A stretch of DNA of 64,000 nucleotides from Danio rerio (GCF_049306965.1 NC_133183.1:27854501-27918500), one strand, 5' to 3'. Positions 1 to 13,297 are shown, counted from the first letter of the stretch. Program-made: numbers and translations. Notes: generated by a model from the sequence alone, not told the origin.

Positions 1-736
<736 letters not shown>

Positions 737-1005
737 GCATGTGTGTTTTCTGATAAGAAGCTCAAAATTCCACACCTTCAACAAGTGAATGATTTTATTC
801 CACTTTCCACTTTTTAGCAAATCAATTTCAAAACTGTAACTCCTTTTCTACCAGCTGTGTTTTTTTTTTTCATTTTTATCTTAACAGAACATGTTTGATA
901 AGCTCTGTATAACTTAGCATACTTCATCTCCTAACAGGCAGGTAACAGAGATGCTGCATTTATGATCCTGTATAATCATAATAATATCATATAAATAAGA
1001 TTCAT

Positions 1006-1191
1006 TTTCCTTCAGCTTAGTCTCTTCAGAGGTTGCCACAGCGGAATGAACCACCAACTATTCCAGCATATTTACAAAGCGCATACCCTTCCAGCCACAA
1101 CTCAGTACTGGGAAACCCACTCGGGATTCGAACCAGTGACCTTCTTGTTGTAAGGTGACAGTACTAACTACTGAGCCACTGTGCCGCCCAC
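1006..1191 (-). mobile_element. DANA SINE, internally deleted, with target duplication
   Basis: The sequence begins with the DANA 3' end (GGCTTAGTC-like, then GCCACAGCGGAATGAACC) and ends in the complement of the tRNA-derived head (GAGCCACTGTGCCGCC). The middle third of the consensus is missing. An 11-bp direct repeat, ATAAGATTCAT, lies at 995-1005 and again at 1192-1202, as expected for LINE-mediated insertion. The copy is on the minus strand relative to the tRNA head. Confidence 0.9.
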
Positions 1192-1438
1192 ATAAGATTC
1201 ATGTATACTCATAAAAAGCATGAAAGCTATGTCACTTTATGTTTTAACACCGTGCTCCCATTTTATAAATTTTTGTTGTCAAATCCAAGAAGCTAGTCTG
1301 GTCATCTGCAAACTGCCACCCATTTATACCAAATTAAACACATAGCCTATGGACCAAATGCATTATAGAGAATATATCATTAGTTTACACTATCAGTTCT
1401 TTATGTGTTAATTCATATTCGGGAGAAGTTGTTGTGAA

Positions 1439-2393
1439 TTATACAACAGTTCTGTCTAGTTCTTGAATCTGATTGGCTGATAGTTGTGTGATATTGTGCA
1501 AAATCAGCACTCTTACAGCTTCCTCACTCTTCTGTATTACTCCGCCCACATAGAGTGACAGTAGATCAATAAACTCACTAAAGCAAATATTGCAGCTGTT
1601 GGACAACATAATGTGCTTTGAGGCTTTTTCAGGTGATAATGTAGTTTGGATTGCATCTATGCAGTGTATTAATAAGGAAAGTGCCTATTTTTAGTATTTA
1701 TAATTTCACAGATACAGCATGTCAGCATCCGTCATCGTGTCATACTGAGCAGAGTAAAGACGGTTGATGTTCTGCCGCAAGATGACGACAGAGACCTTAT
1801 AATAAGAGGGGAAAACCTCAATTTAATTTCTAACTACAGCTGATCATTAACCTGGTAACTTTCGTAGTCAACCTCTCTCTTTTTGTATGTTGCAGTGCTG
1901 TATTTATAACATGTAATTTTAGTGTATTGAGTGTGAGATGGCACTCATATATCAGGAATGTATGTATTTTGTGTTGGCCACTCTTTGTATAACCCTGACT
2001 TACTTTTTGTAAGTTATCTGTTATCTGTTTGTTTCTAATTTGTCACCTTTTTTCGTTACTGTAGAATTGTTCAGTAAAAAGAAAGTAGAAATGCTGCATG
2101 TGTTTAGTGCTTTTCCTTATCCCAAACACAACAGTAATCTGATGGTGTTTGCTTTGCTTCGGCTTTTTTGTGGTTAATTATTGTGATATCCTGATTGCAA
2201 CAGAGAAATACTGGAACATCTCTGTAGACTGATGGCATTTCATGCCGTTCAGCCTTAAAATCTTAAAATGTGAGCAAAACCACCTGTTTTGCTGCCGATG
2301 TGAAGGAATGGTGGAAGACAGTAGTTATTCATTCAATTTTTAATTGAATTTTTTATATACACATTTAATCAAATTAATCAAACTGTTGTATAA
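1439..2393. mobile_element. Non-autonomous DNA element with short terminal inverted repeats
   Basis: TTATACAACAGTT at 1439-1451 is matched by its exact reverse complement AACTGTTGTATAA at 2381-2393, enclosing about 0.95 kb without a long reading frame. The inner flanks also resemble each other inverted (both contain GATATTG-type stretches). I read it as a MITE-like DNA transposon copy; the family is not assigned. Confidence 0.6.
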
Positions 2394-3139
<746 letters not shown>

Positions 3140-3370
3140 AATCTGCAGCGTCTACCGCCTCCTGTGGTGAAATCTAAGTACTGCATGTCTGTCTGCTCCG
3201 GCTGTCTAAACGTCTGTCTTTCTTTGTGCAGATTTGTGAATAGATTACCACCAAGTTTTGTATATTAATTACATAATACAGTCCTTTTATAAGCTATACT
3301 TAGTATATAAATTCTAAGAATACGTTAAAAGCACTTTTACACACGTAAATGAGAGTTACGTATGTGTGTA

Positions 3371-3463
3371 ATGCGGAACTATAACGTCAGCGTTGTGGTT
3401 CAGTACGACAAATATTTGGTGCGGACTCAGTTGCCAACCTTCATCCTGGGCGAAGAGCTGCAG
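3371..3463 (+). other. borcs6: Probable borcs6 first exon, carrying an upstream ORF
   Basis: An open stretch of 31 codons starts ATGCGGAACTATAAC and ends at a good donor, CTGCAG|GTAAAT. Spliced to the acceptor at 6313 or 6316 it continues for only a few codons (Val-Glu-Gly) and stops at a TGA that overlaps the ATG of the main borcs6 frame. I infer that this is the 5' leader exon and that the frame is a short upstream ORF. The transcription start is probably a little upstream; a CGTCA half-site lies inside. No protein family was recognised in the 31 codons. The link to borcs6 rests on strand, splice signals and position only. Confidence 0.4.
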
Positions 3464-4151
3464 GTAAATATTTAACTGCATAAATGCTTCAGTACACCAC
3501 ATCCATCCGAAACATAAAAAACGAACCCAGCTTCAATCAGCGATGCTAGTAAACCTGCAGGATTCGCGGATATTTCGTGGACTAACTGCGAATTCAGAGG
3601 CCTGCAGTACAGCTAAAGCTTATCGTCGAGCTAACGTCAGGTGACTATTATCGCTTCCCTAAATCGTTTTATTACCTCTCTTTTATTGTTTGGTTATCTA
3701 CGTCTGAGTTGTGCTGGTGTGATGCTTAAGGTTTTAGAAAAGGTCGTCGTTTGTTAGTTCTGAATTGTTAAAATCAGTGTTAATGGTGATTTCAGAGTCA
3801 TGTGGTTTCAGTTCCTGTTATGAGACACGTTACTTGATACGACCTGTCATTTTCTTTTGTTTACTGTACATGACATGTCACTTAGTGAATGTCCTATCAC
3901 GTCGACCAACGAGGAATGTACAGCTGTCAAGACTGACTCAATTCTTGAAGCCTCGTTGTTGTTGTTTACATGTGACGTGAAACCTGCAAAAGCGTTTATT
4001 TATGTGAGCTTCACGAGTTTAATAAAAGTACAATTTAATGCATGTTATAAATCTGTTATTCTAAACTTGAATTAAAACCATAAACATATTTTATTATATA
4101 ATAAACGTCAACTGAATTAACAAAAAGATATTATTTATACTATATATTACA

Positions 4152-4445
4152 GCTGAACGATATTGGAAAAATCTGACATTGCGATATTTCTTTTGGGTGC
4201 GATATATATTGGGATATGAATTTAATTTCACCAGATGATTTGAATGGCTCTATTTGGAAAGATTTCATTTACTTAGATCAACTCGGCAAATTAATTATTT
4301 TCCTGTGCAGATTAAAACTCAAAACAATAAAACAAATACAAAATTGCTTGTAGATTTATATTTCAAATGCAAATCAATTCAAATCCATACTCAAATTATA
4401 CTAAAATCAAATGCAACTAAAAATGATTTATTTTGTCATGAATCA
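4152..4445. mobile_element. Fragment of a TIR DNA element (same family as 8473-8944)
   Basis: GCTGAACGATATTGGAAAAA and the following GCGATAT-rich stretch match the left end of the element in borcs6 intron 3, and the downstream CACCAGATGATTTGAAT is also shared. No matching right end was found, so it is probably truncated. Confidence 0.5.
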
Positions 4446-4525
4446 GTATAGCTCATTTGTTTTCAGTCTGTTATTATATCAGTTTTTTACAACTTGTGTG
4501 ATTTATTTAAACTGTTGAATTTGTA

Positions 4526-5035
4526 AGGGATGCTCCAATCAAGTTTTTGCAGCCGATACCAAGCACCGATTCCTTGTCATGGTGATCGGCCGATACAGAG
4601 TACCGATTCTGATGCTTCAAGCTTTATAATGCATGAATCACATTTTCCCTCAAAGTATGATACTTAAGTGGAGATCTCTCCTTACCTAAAGCAAGAATTT
4701 AAGTATGCAGCATATAGTCTCTTGAACACATCTCTTATAAAGATGTAGGTGTGATTATGTCATGGCATGAAGCAGCTTCACAAAAAATAATAGATAAAGC
4801 AGCTCAGGCAGCTCAAAACACTGTATATAAATAATATATAAAATAGCTGCAACAAAGAGACCATCACTGAAGCGAGTCTTGCCAATAGACTGTAAACAGA
4901 GGTTGCTCCACATCTGTATATGTTATACTTACATTCGCTCTTTATGAGATCAGCCAGATTGGCAAGTATCTATTGAGTCATTAAATGTGATTATCGGCCA
5001 ATAACAATCTCCAACTAATCGATTGGAGCATCCCT
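4526..5035. mobile_element. hAT-like MITE with perfect 15-bp inverted ends
   Basis: AGGGATGCTCCAATC at 4526-4540 is exactly complementary to GATTGGAGCATCCCT at 5021-5035. The 8-bp flanks AATTTGTA and AATTTTAA agree at 6 of 8 positions, as in a decayed hAT target duplication. The interior has no transposase frame. It lies in the inferred first intron of borcs6. Confidence 0.8.
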
Positions 5036-5200
5036 AATTTTAAGGCGCTACTTGTATGGTAATTTTATAACAGATTTACTATGGCGGAACAGCATTTAAA
5101 CTTCTGAATAAAATAAGTATAAAGTATAAAAAACTAATAAAAAATAGGTTAATAAATTGCAGTTTGTATAAATTTTGAGAATATTTCACTTGCATCACAC

Positions 5201-6239
5201 TAGGCATGGGCCGGTATAAGATTCTGATGGTATGATAGCCTTGGATAAAAATATCGGGATATCACGGTATTGTGATTACAGCTTTAAAATATTTTCTCTT
5301 TGAATGTTTGGTTAAAAACAACAATATATTTCATTTTAGGAAAAATTCGTAATATTTTGGAACAGTAAACATGTCAGGCTAAATAATTAAAATAAATCAT
5401 TGACTTCTGCTAACTTCATTAGTTTCAAAAACACTTATTTCTTCTCAAAACATAAAAAAACTAATAAAAAACATGTACTGTAGGAAAGATATGACAGAAA
5501 ATTTGACTGAAGCATTTATAGGTTTTCTATTTTTTTAATAACCGTAATGAATGCTGATTAATTTAAGTAATTTTAGTTATAATTTTAGTAATATTACAAT
5601 GACTACAATGACTATTTGACCATCAATATGTATGCTATATTATGCTGTGACTAGTAGCACTAGTAGTACAGTGATGAGCAGTGTTGGGCATGTTCCTTTA
5701 AAAGAGTAATTAGTTATGGTTACTAGTTACTTCTCACAAATAGTTGAGTTACATGATTATAAAAGTAACTAATTACTAAGGAAAGCAACTATCATGTTAC
5801 TTTAAAAAAAATCTAGTTAATTTGTGAAATGACTATAAAATAAATATAAAACATTGTACACTAATCTACACTATTTTAATGTTGTGGGACAATGTGAGAG
5901 ACAATGGCAGCATGTCCTCAACTATATATCTAGAAATGGTTTTTGTTTCATTTTGTTTGAGTAATAAGTGTTTGCGGTGGAGAAAAGTGAAGTTTTATTT
6001 GCTTTGACGTCGTGGCTTTGTCTCCTCTCTTGGTATCACAGCGCACGTTATCACCCGTGCAGTCACTAATGGCCCCTTTCCATTAAGTGGTATAGTACGG
6101 TACGGTACGCTTTGGTTCGGTATGCTTTTAAAGTGGTGTCCACTGTCAAAGCATGCCAAAAAGCAAACTGTACCCTACCACTTTTTGGGTGCCCTTTGCA
6201 AAGGGGTAAACCTTAAAACCGGTTATCATCCCATGCCTA
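5201..6239. mobile_element. TIR DNA element with other repeats nested inside
   Basis: TAGGCATGGGCCGGTAT at the left is mirrored by ACCGGTTATCATCCCATGCCTA at the right. Inside lie two other repeats: a GTTGGGCATGTTCCTTTAAA to GTTACTTTAAAA unit at about 5680-5815, of a type common in zebrafish, and a palindromic GGTATAGTACGGTACGG / ACCACTTTT unit at about 6065-6200. The last element base is only about 85 bp before the borcs6 start codon, so the transposon supplies the distal part of the intron. Confidence 0.65.
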
Positions 6240-6323
6240 CACACACATAACATTAACTTTACCTCACTGATGATGATGCTGCTGATGATTAAGATGAATA
6301 ATTCTGTTGCAGCAGGTGGAGGG

Positions 6324-7457
6324 ATGAGCCGCTCTCCTGTGACCGTTCAGGATGTGCCGGAAGAAGCAAGCAACGGTGTGGACTCCTCTGAATCTCCTAA
6401 GGCCTCTGATTGGTCAGGACCTCATGGCTTCACCCCCCAGGCATTAAAGTTGAGGCACGGGGATGATTTTGAGCCTCACGATGATCAGCCTGCTCTATCA
6501 GAGACTCGTAAACACACACCTCACCACACGGACTCATGTAGAGACTCACACACAGATCATTCAGAGTCACAGATTCAACACTCCCAGTGTGCACATAGTT
6601 CAGACGAAGAAGACACACATGAGAACACACACTCCTGTGAGACTGAGCTAACACACAGTCATTATGAAGGAGAGCCGGAAGACTGGAGAGGAGAGGAAGA
6701 GGAGAAGAGACAGACAAGTGATGGAGAGGTGAACAATGTCCAGCAAAGGAAAGAAGCTCTTGTTTCTGTACAGGTAGGAGCTTGAGTAGGAATATGCTCT
6801 TTTGTACTTGCTTAATTGATAGTAAATTTATGTATTATATTTATGTCCTGTGAACTTTCTTGTATAATAAATGTTAAATACCAGAGTATTAATAATGTAT
6901 TATTGTGTTAAATTTAATAAATAGTAATTAACTAATGTTTATATATGCTTTATGCTTTGGTAATCAATTTAAATAAAAATATTTATTAGAATTATAAAGA
7001 ATAATATAAAAAATATATTAAAATGATTTAAGCTGCACCTATTTCACCCCCTTTTTTAAGATATAAGATAAGCCTTTGGTATCTCCAGAATGTGTCTGTA
7101 AAGTTTCAGTTTAAAATACCCATCAGATTATTTATTATAGCCTTCAGAATCTGCCCATTTTACGTGTCTGAGTACAGTGTAGTTGTTTTTGTACCCTGTG
7201 GCTTTAAATGCAAATGAGCTGCTTCTCTCCACCCACCGCTTCCACGTGCATGTCTGCTTCTCCTGCGTTACATCAGATAAACAGCAGTCAGTGAAGGAGA
7301 CAAATACGGATAAAACTGAAATAAGTTCACTAATCAAAAATACCAAGCAAGTTTATTTCATATATGTGCAGTAGTTTATTCAAGCCTTTTTCAAATGATG
7401 AGTCACACACAAATTGCAATACAATCATTACCAATTGTAGTACACACAGACATGCAC

Positions 7458-7501
<44 letters not shown>

Positions 7502-10500
7502 TCTTTTACTGACATCATGCGGCCGTCGTAATTATAGTGGTTAATAATTAGATAGCGATTTTACTGTCTTTATGACAAACATGCTCTGTTTTAAAAACAT
7601 TTTAAACATATACAAATCACAGAGAGTTGGAACCGATTTTTTAATCCCAGTTTCTTTGCATAAAAATGTGTGTACATGTTATCATAGAAAAATGGCTCCT
7701 GTCAATCAGTTCAGTGGGTGGGGAAAACAGCACTCCATATATTTTTTTTAAATCCATTAAATTTATAAACTTCATTCAGTTATTTAACTTGTTTAAATAA
7801 TGATACTCTGATCTTCACTTTTACAGCCAATTGGAGCACTCTCAACCGAACACCCTCCCACTCACTCCGAAATTGAGGAATGGTCCAATCCCAATTCTGT
7901 AGACGAATTCCAACCAAATACTTCCATTTCTCCAGATGAGGCACCTCCCCTCGTCCCAGCCCCACCTCCTGACCAGGCCACACCCCCTCCTCTACTGCCA
8001 GATCTGGATGATTCTCCGTGCCCGGCTCACGTGATGGCAGAGGTGCGTGTGCGCTCTGTTCCGGAGCGGGAGCGAGTTGTGCGTGGCATGCAGGACAGTA
8101 AGAGTCTAGATGAGATCAGCGGGGCGTGTGGAGGCGGGACTCGAGGAGGTGGAGCTAGAGGAGGACAGGCAGAAGGACGGAGAGCCACTATATCTAGTGC
8201 TCTAGAACTGGAGGGAACCGTCAGCCATGATGGAGATCTCACACACTTCATCACCAAAAACCTTGAACAGAAGATTAAAATGAGCTCGCGGCCGAGTCTG
8301 GACACAGACTGTGAGTATTTGAGGGTCAAAAGTAGTGTTTTATCTAGAGATGCACCGATTTTATGGCCAGTATTTAACATGCATTATTTCATAATGGTAT
8401 AACAAGTACCATATAAACATTTCTGAAGACAGCAGATTTCCCTCATATATAGATGTTTTAAGAAAGCTCCCACTAGGACTGCACAATATTGAAAAGTAAT
8501 CATTTGCAATAGTCACATCTCAATGAATATGCAATATGGATTTTAAAATCATTCAGTCATAAGAAATTGTACAGTTTGTAACTTTTAATAACAACTAATT
8601 TGATAGAATTTCTTTATTCAACAAAGACTATGCACTATTATTTTACATTAGATCATTCAATCACTGTATCTTATTACTGTTAGACTACTCAAAAAAACAA
8701 AACACTATTTATTTTGTTTGTATATTTTTCTTTATTGTATTTATCTATGGTTGTATTTTATCATAATTTATGCTGATGCACTGCCCTACAGAATCATCCC
8801 AATCAATCTAAAATAATAAATGATTTCCAAATATAGATATTCAAGTCATCTGGTGAAATTTTATTCAAATCACAATATATATTTAGTAGTATAACAAAAT
8901 ATCACAATGTTACGTTACATTTTTCCAGTTTCGTGCAGCCCTAACTCCCACACTAAATCAAGATTTAGGAGTATCTTTCAGTATTCCACAGTATTTCATG
9001 TTTTTGTTGGGTCAGTTTTTCAAACGCACCATAATCTGTACATTAGATGAATTCAACAGATGCACAAGTATGCTGAATGAAGCCCGTGTTTAGTATATTA
9101 AGTATGGATGTTTTGGAAAAGCTTTTAAGCATTGCCTTAAGCTATACTTGAGCTATATTGAAAATTGCCCAAACACAGAAGTCGTATAGCTGCATTCTTT
9201 TCCTTTAATGTAGGAAACAATACAGAATTGCAGAAAAACGTAATTTAAGAATCTAAATATTAGTAAAGTGCAGAATATTTTATTTGTATTTGCCTAACCA
9301 TTTATGTGTGGCATCTGTGCTGCTAGTTCAGTACAATATAGGCGCTTTTCCACTGCGTGGTATATTCCGGTGCAGTGTGGTATGGCTCAGTTTTAAATGA
9401 AGTTTTAATGAAGTTTTAAATAAGCTTTGCCGTTACCAAAACATGACGTATACACACTGTTGATCCCAGATTGTTCAAAGAGATTCTTCACTACCAGCAT
9501 CATTGGATTTGTGACACAAGACATCACGCTTCCTTTATTTAAAGTCAATTGTTGCTGTTTTTTTAACGCACATCTAAACTATTTAAAGGGTCACGAAACA
9601 CCAAAACACATTTTTTGAGCTGTTGACAGTCGTATATGTGTCCCACACTGCTAAAAACACTATTAGGACCCCTATATTTCACTAAAAAGTGTAAATTGGT
9701 TGTTTTTGCGTTATTTCAAGCAAATTCGTACTTCCTGTTTGAAACGAATTTTTGAAGCTGCGTCACGGTCATGACATAATAGCGTGTATTCCAGCGTGCA
9801 GACTGGGCGTCTGTGCCAGAGTGAGTCTTATTACTTCTTACAGTGTGTTGCATTAATGCATGAGTAAGGCTTGGTTCAAACCAATCAGCGCGCTCTATTG
9901 TGCAACTTCATTAATATTCATTAGTGTCACCGTGTTAACGCCACCGAGACGCCACGTTGTGTTGGCAAAACAAGCGTGAAGTGTTGCTTTTATAGTTTGT
10001 TGCCATTAAGTTTCGTTTTCATTTTCTCTCTGTGAGAGCTCAGCTGGATCATGTGTGGATTAACACTGTACGCGACGCTCGACAACAATAACTTACGTGT
10101 CTGAGGAGGAACATTGTTTACCTGAGATCTGTTCTCATCTGCAAACGCTGAAATCCGGATTCGCTTGTAACGTTAGTCTCCTCTACATAAAGACGCGGCT
10201 CTAGTTGCTGGTGATTGTCCTGTCTCTACAGATTTGGTAAGTGAGCGACCAGTGCTCTTTGTTTATTCAGTTTGTTCGTATCGAATTAAGTTAACTATTG
10301 CACTGAGTGCAAACATAGCACCGCATTTTGTGACCGGAATAACACACGCGGCTTTCTGACGCTACCTGCCGTGTGCATCTAAGTTTTCGGGAAATGCAGA
10401 GTTTTTTTTCTCTTTATCAAACATTGCATGAAAAATACACGCTTAGAGCAGATCCTCGAATCAAATATCTCGTTTGTCGCGAGGGGCATGAATGAATTCC

Positions 10501-12919
10501 CTGAATGAAAGAGCCAAACTGCAGTTAAAGTCCAACATTTAATAATTTGGCAAATAATTCGACTACAGATGTCCATGTAGGTTAAACACCATCACTTTCT
10601 CATGTGTGTGTATTTTGACTGAAACTCGCGCGTGCCCAAATATACACTCCCACACCATCCCTCTTTAGTTCCTCCGACACTCCCCCCTAAACAGAGCTGG
10701 ACATGCCCACATTTCTGACTTATTCCAAAGTAGAGGTGTGAAAACACCCTGCTGAAACGAGGGGGTTTCATGGCCCTTTAAATTCCACTGCAAAAAAAAA
10801 AAAATGTCAGAATCATGGTTAATAGAAAAGGTCCAGATGCTCCCTTGGTAGCTTAGAAGAAGATGGAACTACCTGTGATGAAAAAAGTTTTTTTCAGAAA
10901 GTCTTGGCTGTAGAGGTGACACAGCTATAGGGATAATCAAAATATAGAACACTTTAAGCAGTACTACAACTGCTTAAAAGTCGAGCAGTATCATACCATG
11001 CAATGGTGAAGTGTAAAGTGTCTGTTGGTGATTCTGTGCTTTATCTCTGCCCTCTAGAATATATTACAAAGCTGCAGTTGCAAAGAGACCAGCAAGTGAA
11101 AATAAACAAACTGCACATTCTAATTTCTGGCGGTGCATCTCGTTTTATCTGTTAAAATAAAATGATGTAAATAATATTTGATTTGTGTTTGACTAATGCA
11201 GCGGACTGTTCTGGACCTATCACACGTGGTCGTGGCTCTTTACGTCGTCCAGCTGATATACCACCAATTGACCCATCGGTGCTGGTAGACCTGCATAAAC
11301 ACACACAGGACGTGGCGCAGAGTGTTGAGCTGATGCTGAGAAGCCTCAATGGAACTATACAGAATGTGAGTGCCTTTCCAGCTGTAACCCAGTATTGGGG
11401 AAACAGTTACACACTCATACACTATGGCCTATTTAGTTTATTCATTTCACCTATACCGCACGTCTTTGGACTGTGGGGGAAACCAGAGAAAAAGTAAAAT
11501 ATACATAAAAATATAGAAATAACCGACATTAAACCTTTTTTTGGGTGGGGGGTTGAAAATACTAGTGGCCTAAGACTCTTGCACAGAACTGTGTATATAT
11601 AGATATATATAATTTTCTCTTAAAAGTATTTTTATTGAACATGGTAGATATGAAATATACAGTAGAAATAGCTTTTCACTTTTTCTTTTACACAACAAAC
11701 AAAACCCGTCGCACACATATACATTTAGATTCCATAAAAATATAAAAATAATATCAAGATAAAATACAAATAAATAATAATATTAAGTAAAACATATTTT
11801 ACTCTTATATATAAAAGGAGAGGGAAAAAAGAAAAATAAATAAATAAATGAAATAACATGGAACATACTCTTCTTAAATGACTGAGGGGTCCATCTTCTT
11901 TACGTTACGTAAAACGTAACGTAATATAAAATAAAAAATATATATATTTCTTTGATGGTTATTTTTTCACAAGGCTGCAGTTATTTAGTAAAATATGCAG
12001 CAAAACTGTGAAACATTATTTCAAAATCAATAAATGGTTTTCAGTTTGAATAGGTTTTAAAATCTAATTCGAAGCTGGATTTTTAGCGTCTTTACTTCAG
12101 TTCTCCTCAGTGCCACGTTCATTCAGAAGTCATTCTAACATTCTTGATTTGATGCTTGTGAAACATTTCATATTATTATTATAATGTTGAAAATAGTTGA
12201 GTTGCTTAATAAATATTTTTTTGGTGGAAGCCTCGATGCAATTTAAATTTTTTTTATAGCAGAGTAAACTTCTTAACTGTCAATTTTGATCGATTTATCG
12301 TGTTTGTGGAGAATATAAAAATTTTATTAACTGACTCCAAACTTTTTAACTGGTAGTGTATAGTTTACTTCTGATTATAGTAAGATCTCAAAGGTCAAAT
12401 ATGTGCAGAAAAGCACAAAAATCTTACATTTTCTTAAACTTAAAAGCTCCATAAACTGACGTAGATCAAATAAGTTTTTCAGTTTTGTCTTAGAGAGCAA
12501 GAATGGGTGTTGTTCAATAGTTTCAGCACAACTTTGATAAAGGGTTTTGAAACACTTCAAATATTCACTACTATATACGCAGCCCATAAAGACCCACAAT
12601 GTTCTCATATCTTTTTTTTCTGTCTAGATGACTGCTTTAAGTGTGGGTTATATCCAGACATACAGAGATTCTGTGGATAGTTTGGGAGAATCAGTAGACA
12701 TGAGTATAAAGGTGAGAGTGACTTCAAAATATCTAGTTAATTTAATATTCTCTTCATATTTACTATCTTGATCTTTGTGTTTGTATCTTTTAGGGAATGT
12801 ACACGCTCATGGCCCGCTGTGAGGAGCTGGATCGCTCCATGCAACCTATACATACTCTAGCTGCTCAGATCAGAGACATCAAACGAACCCTTGACGCCCT
12901 GGAGACCATCTGCAAGTAG
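6324..12919 (+). CDS. borcs6: BORC complex subunit 6 (lyspersin)
   Basis: Coding exons: 6324-6773, 7827-8310, 11202-11365, 12628-12711, 12794-12919 (TAG); 435 residues against about 357 in human. Every junction has GT/AG and the phases agree. The family is clear from the shared core (SLDEISGACGG, RRATISSALELEGTVSHDGD, IPPIDPSVL) and the C-terminal helical region (TALSVGYIQTYRDSVDSLGE, then RDIKRTLDALETICK). BORCS6 is a subunit of BORC, on the cytosolic face of lysosomes; BORC acts through Arl8 and kinesin to move lysosomes outward. Residues 1-150 are poorly conserved, acidic and His/Thr-rich, and presumably disordered. The start MSRSP was chosen because the in-frame ATGs further upstream fall before the acceptor (TTGCAGCAG, a tandem NAGNAG). 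The SINE just after the fourth donor is noted separately. Confidence 0.93.
7462..7499. repeat. (AT)n microsatellite
   Basis: An uninterrupted AT/TA run in borcs6 intron 2 (6774-7826). The rest of that intron shows nothing recognisable beyond AT-rich unique DNA. Confidence 0.97.
8473..8944. mobile_element. TIR DNA element in borcs6 intron 3
   Basis: The left end CTAGGACTGCACAATATTG and right end TTTCGTGCAGCCCTAAC are imperfect inverted repeats of an AGGGCTGCACGA type terminus. The interior contains CACATCTCAATGAATATGCA and a run of ATATCACAATG near the right end, and no coding frame. A short fragment of another element (CTAGAGATGCACCGATT) sits at 8344-8360. Confidence 0.7.
9338..9420. repeat. 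Fragment of a TTTCCACTGCGTGGTA-type MITE
   Basis: GCGCTTTTCCACTGCGTGGT followed by GGTGCAGTGTGGTATGGCTC resembles the left half of the palindromic unit nested at 6065-6200. The right half was not found here. Confidence 0.5.
9587..10777. mobile_element. 1.19-kb TIR element flanked by TTAA
   Basis: AGGGTCACGAAACACC at the left and GGGGGTTTCATGGCCCT at the right are imperfect inverted ends (AGGGYCATGAAACCCC type). TTAA lies on both sides (9583-9586 and 10778-10781), the target duplication expected of piggyBac- or Kolobok-type transposition. The interior is GC-richer than its surroundings, with many CG dinucleotides, and no transposase frame is visible, so it is non-autonomous. Confidence 0.78.
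11366..11497 (-). mobile_element. Truncated DANA SINE at the borcs6 exon 4 donor
   Basis: Directly after the exon, GTGCCTTTCCAGCTGTAACC, CACACTCATACACTATGGCC and CGCACGTCTTTGGACTGTGG follow the complement of the DANA body; both ends of the consensus are missing. Alignability begins at or within a few bases of the splice donor GTGAGT. The rest of the intron to 12627 is AT-rich unique sequence, with an ACGTAACGTAAT run near 11920. Confidence 0.85.
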
Positions 12920-12929
12920 CTATGGCAAC
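12916..12929 (+). promoter_or_regulatory. Perfect RFX X-box consensus across the borcs6 stop codon
   Basis: GTAGCTATGGCAAC fits GTHNYYATRRNAAC at every fixed position. The first four bases belong to the last Lys codon and the TAG stop. Binding is unproven; a chance match is possible. Confidence 0.35.
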
Positions 12930-13297
12930 AGACCACACCCCCCCTTGACTAAACAGGGACTCCACCCATTGGAGAAAAGCGGTGGCTCCACCTTCTGCAG
13001 TAATTATGCTACATAATGTGCAAAGGAACCATTTTGCTAAAAATGTTTCCTAGCAATGCCCTGCAAGTGCTCGTCCCCTTAGAGAAAGCTTGGTTCTCTC
13101 CCACATCCGCAAGCACCTCTTTTTTTGTAATGGCAAAACAGTGTTGTTGAGTCCTCTCTATGATTCATGCCGTCCAACATCCTTCACAGGAATGACTTTG
13201 AGTCATTGGTGGCTCTCAAGTGGCTGAGTGGTGTTGCCATTGACCCGGTTTTTTAAAGTGAGTGTATGTGTGCATGTTTAGGTGAGTGTTTTTTATG

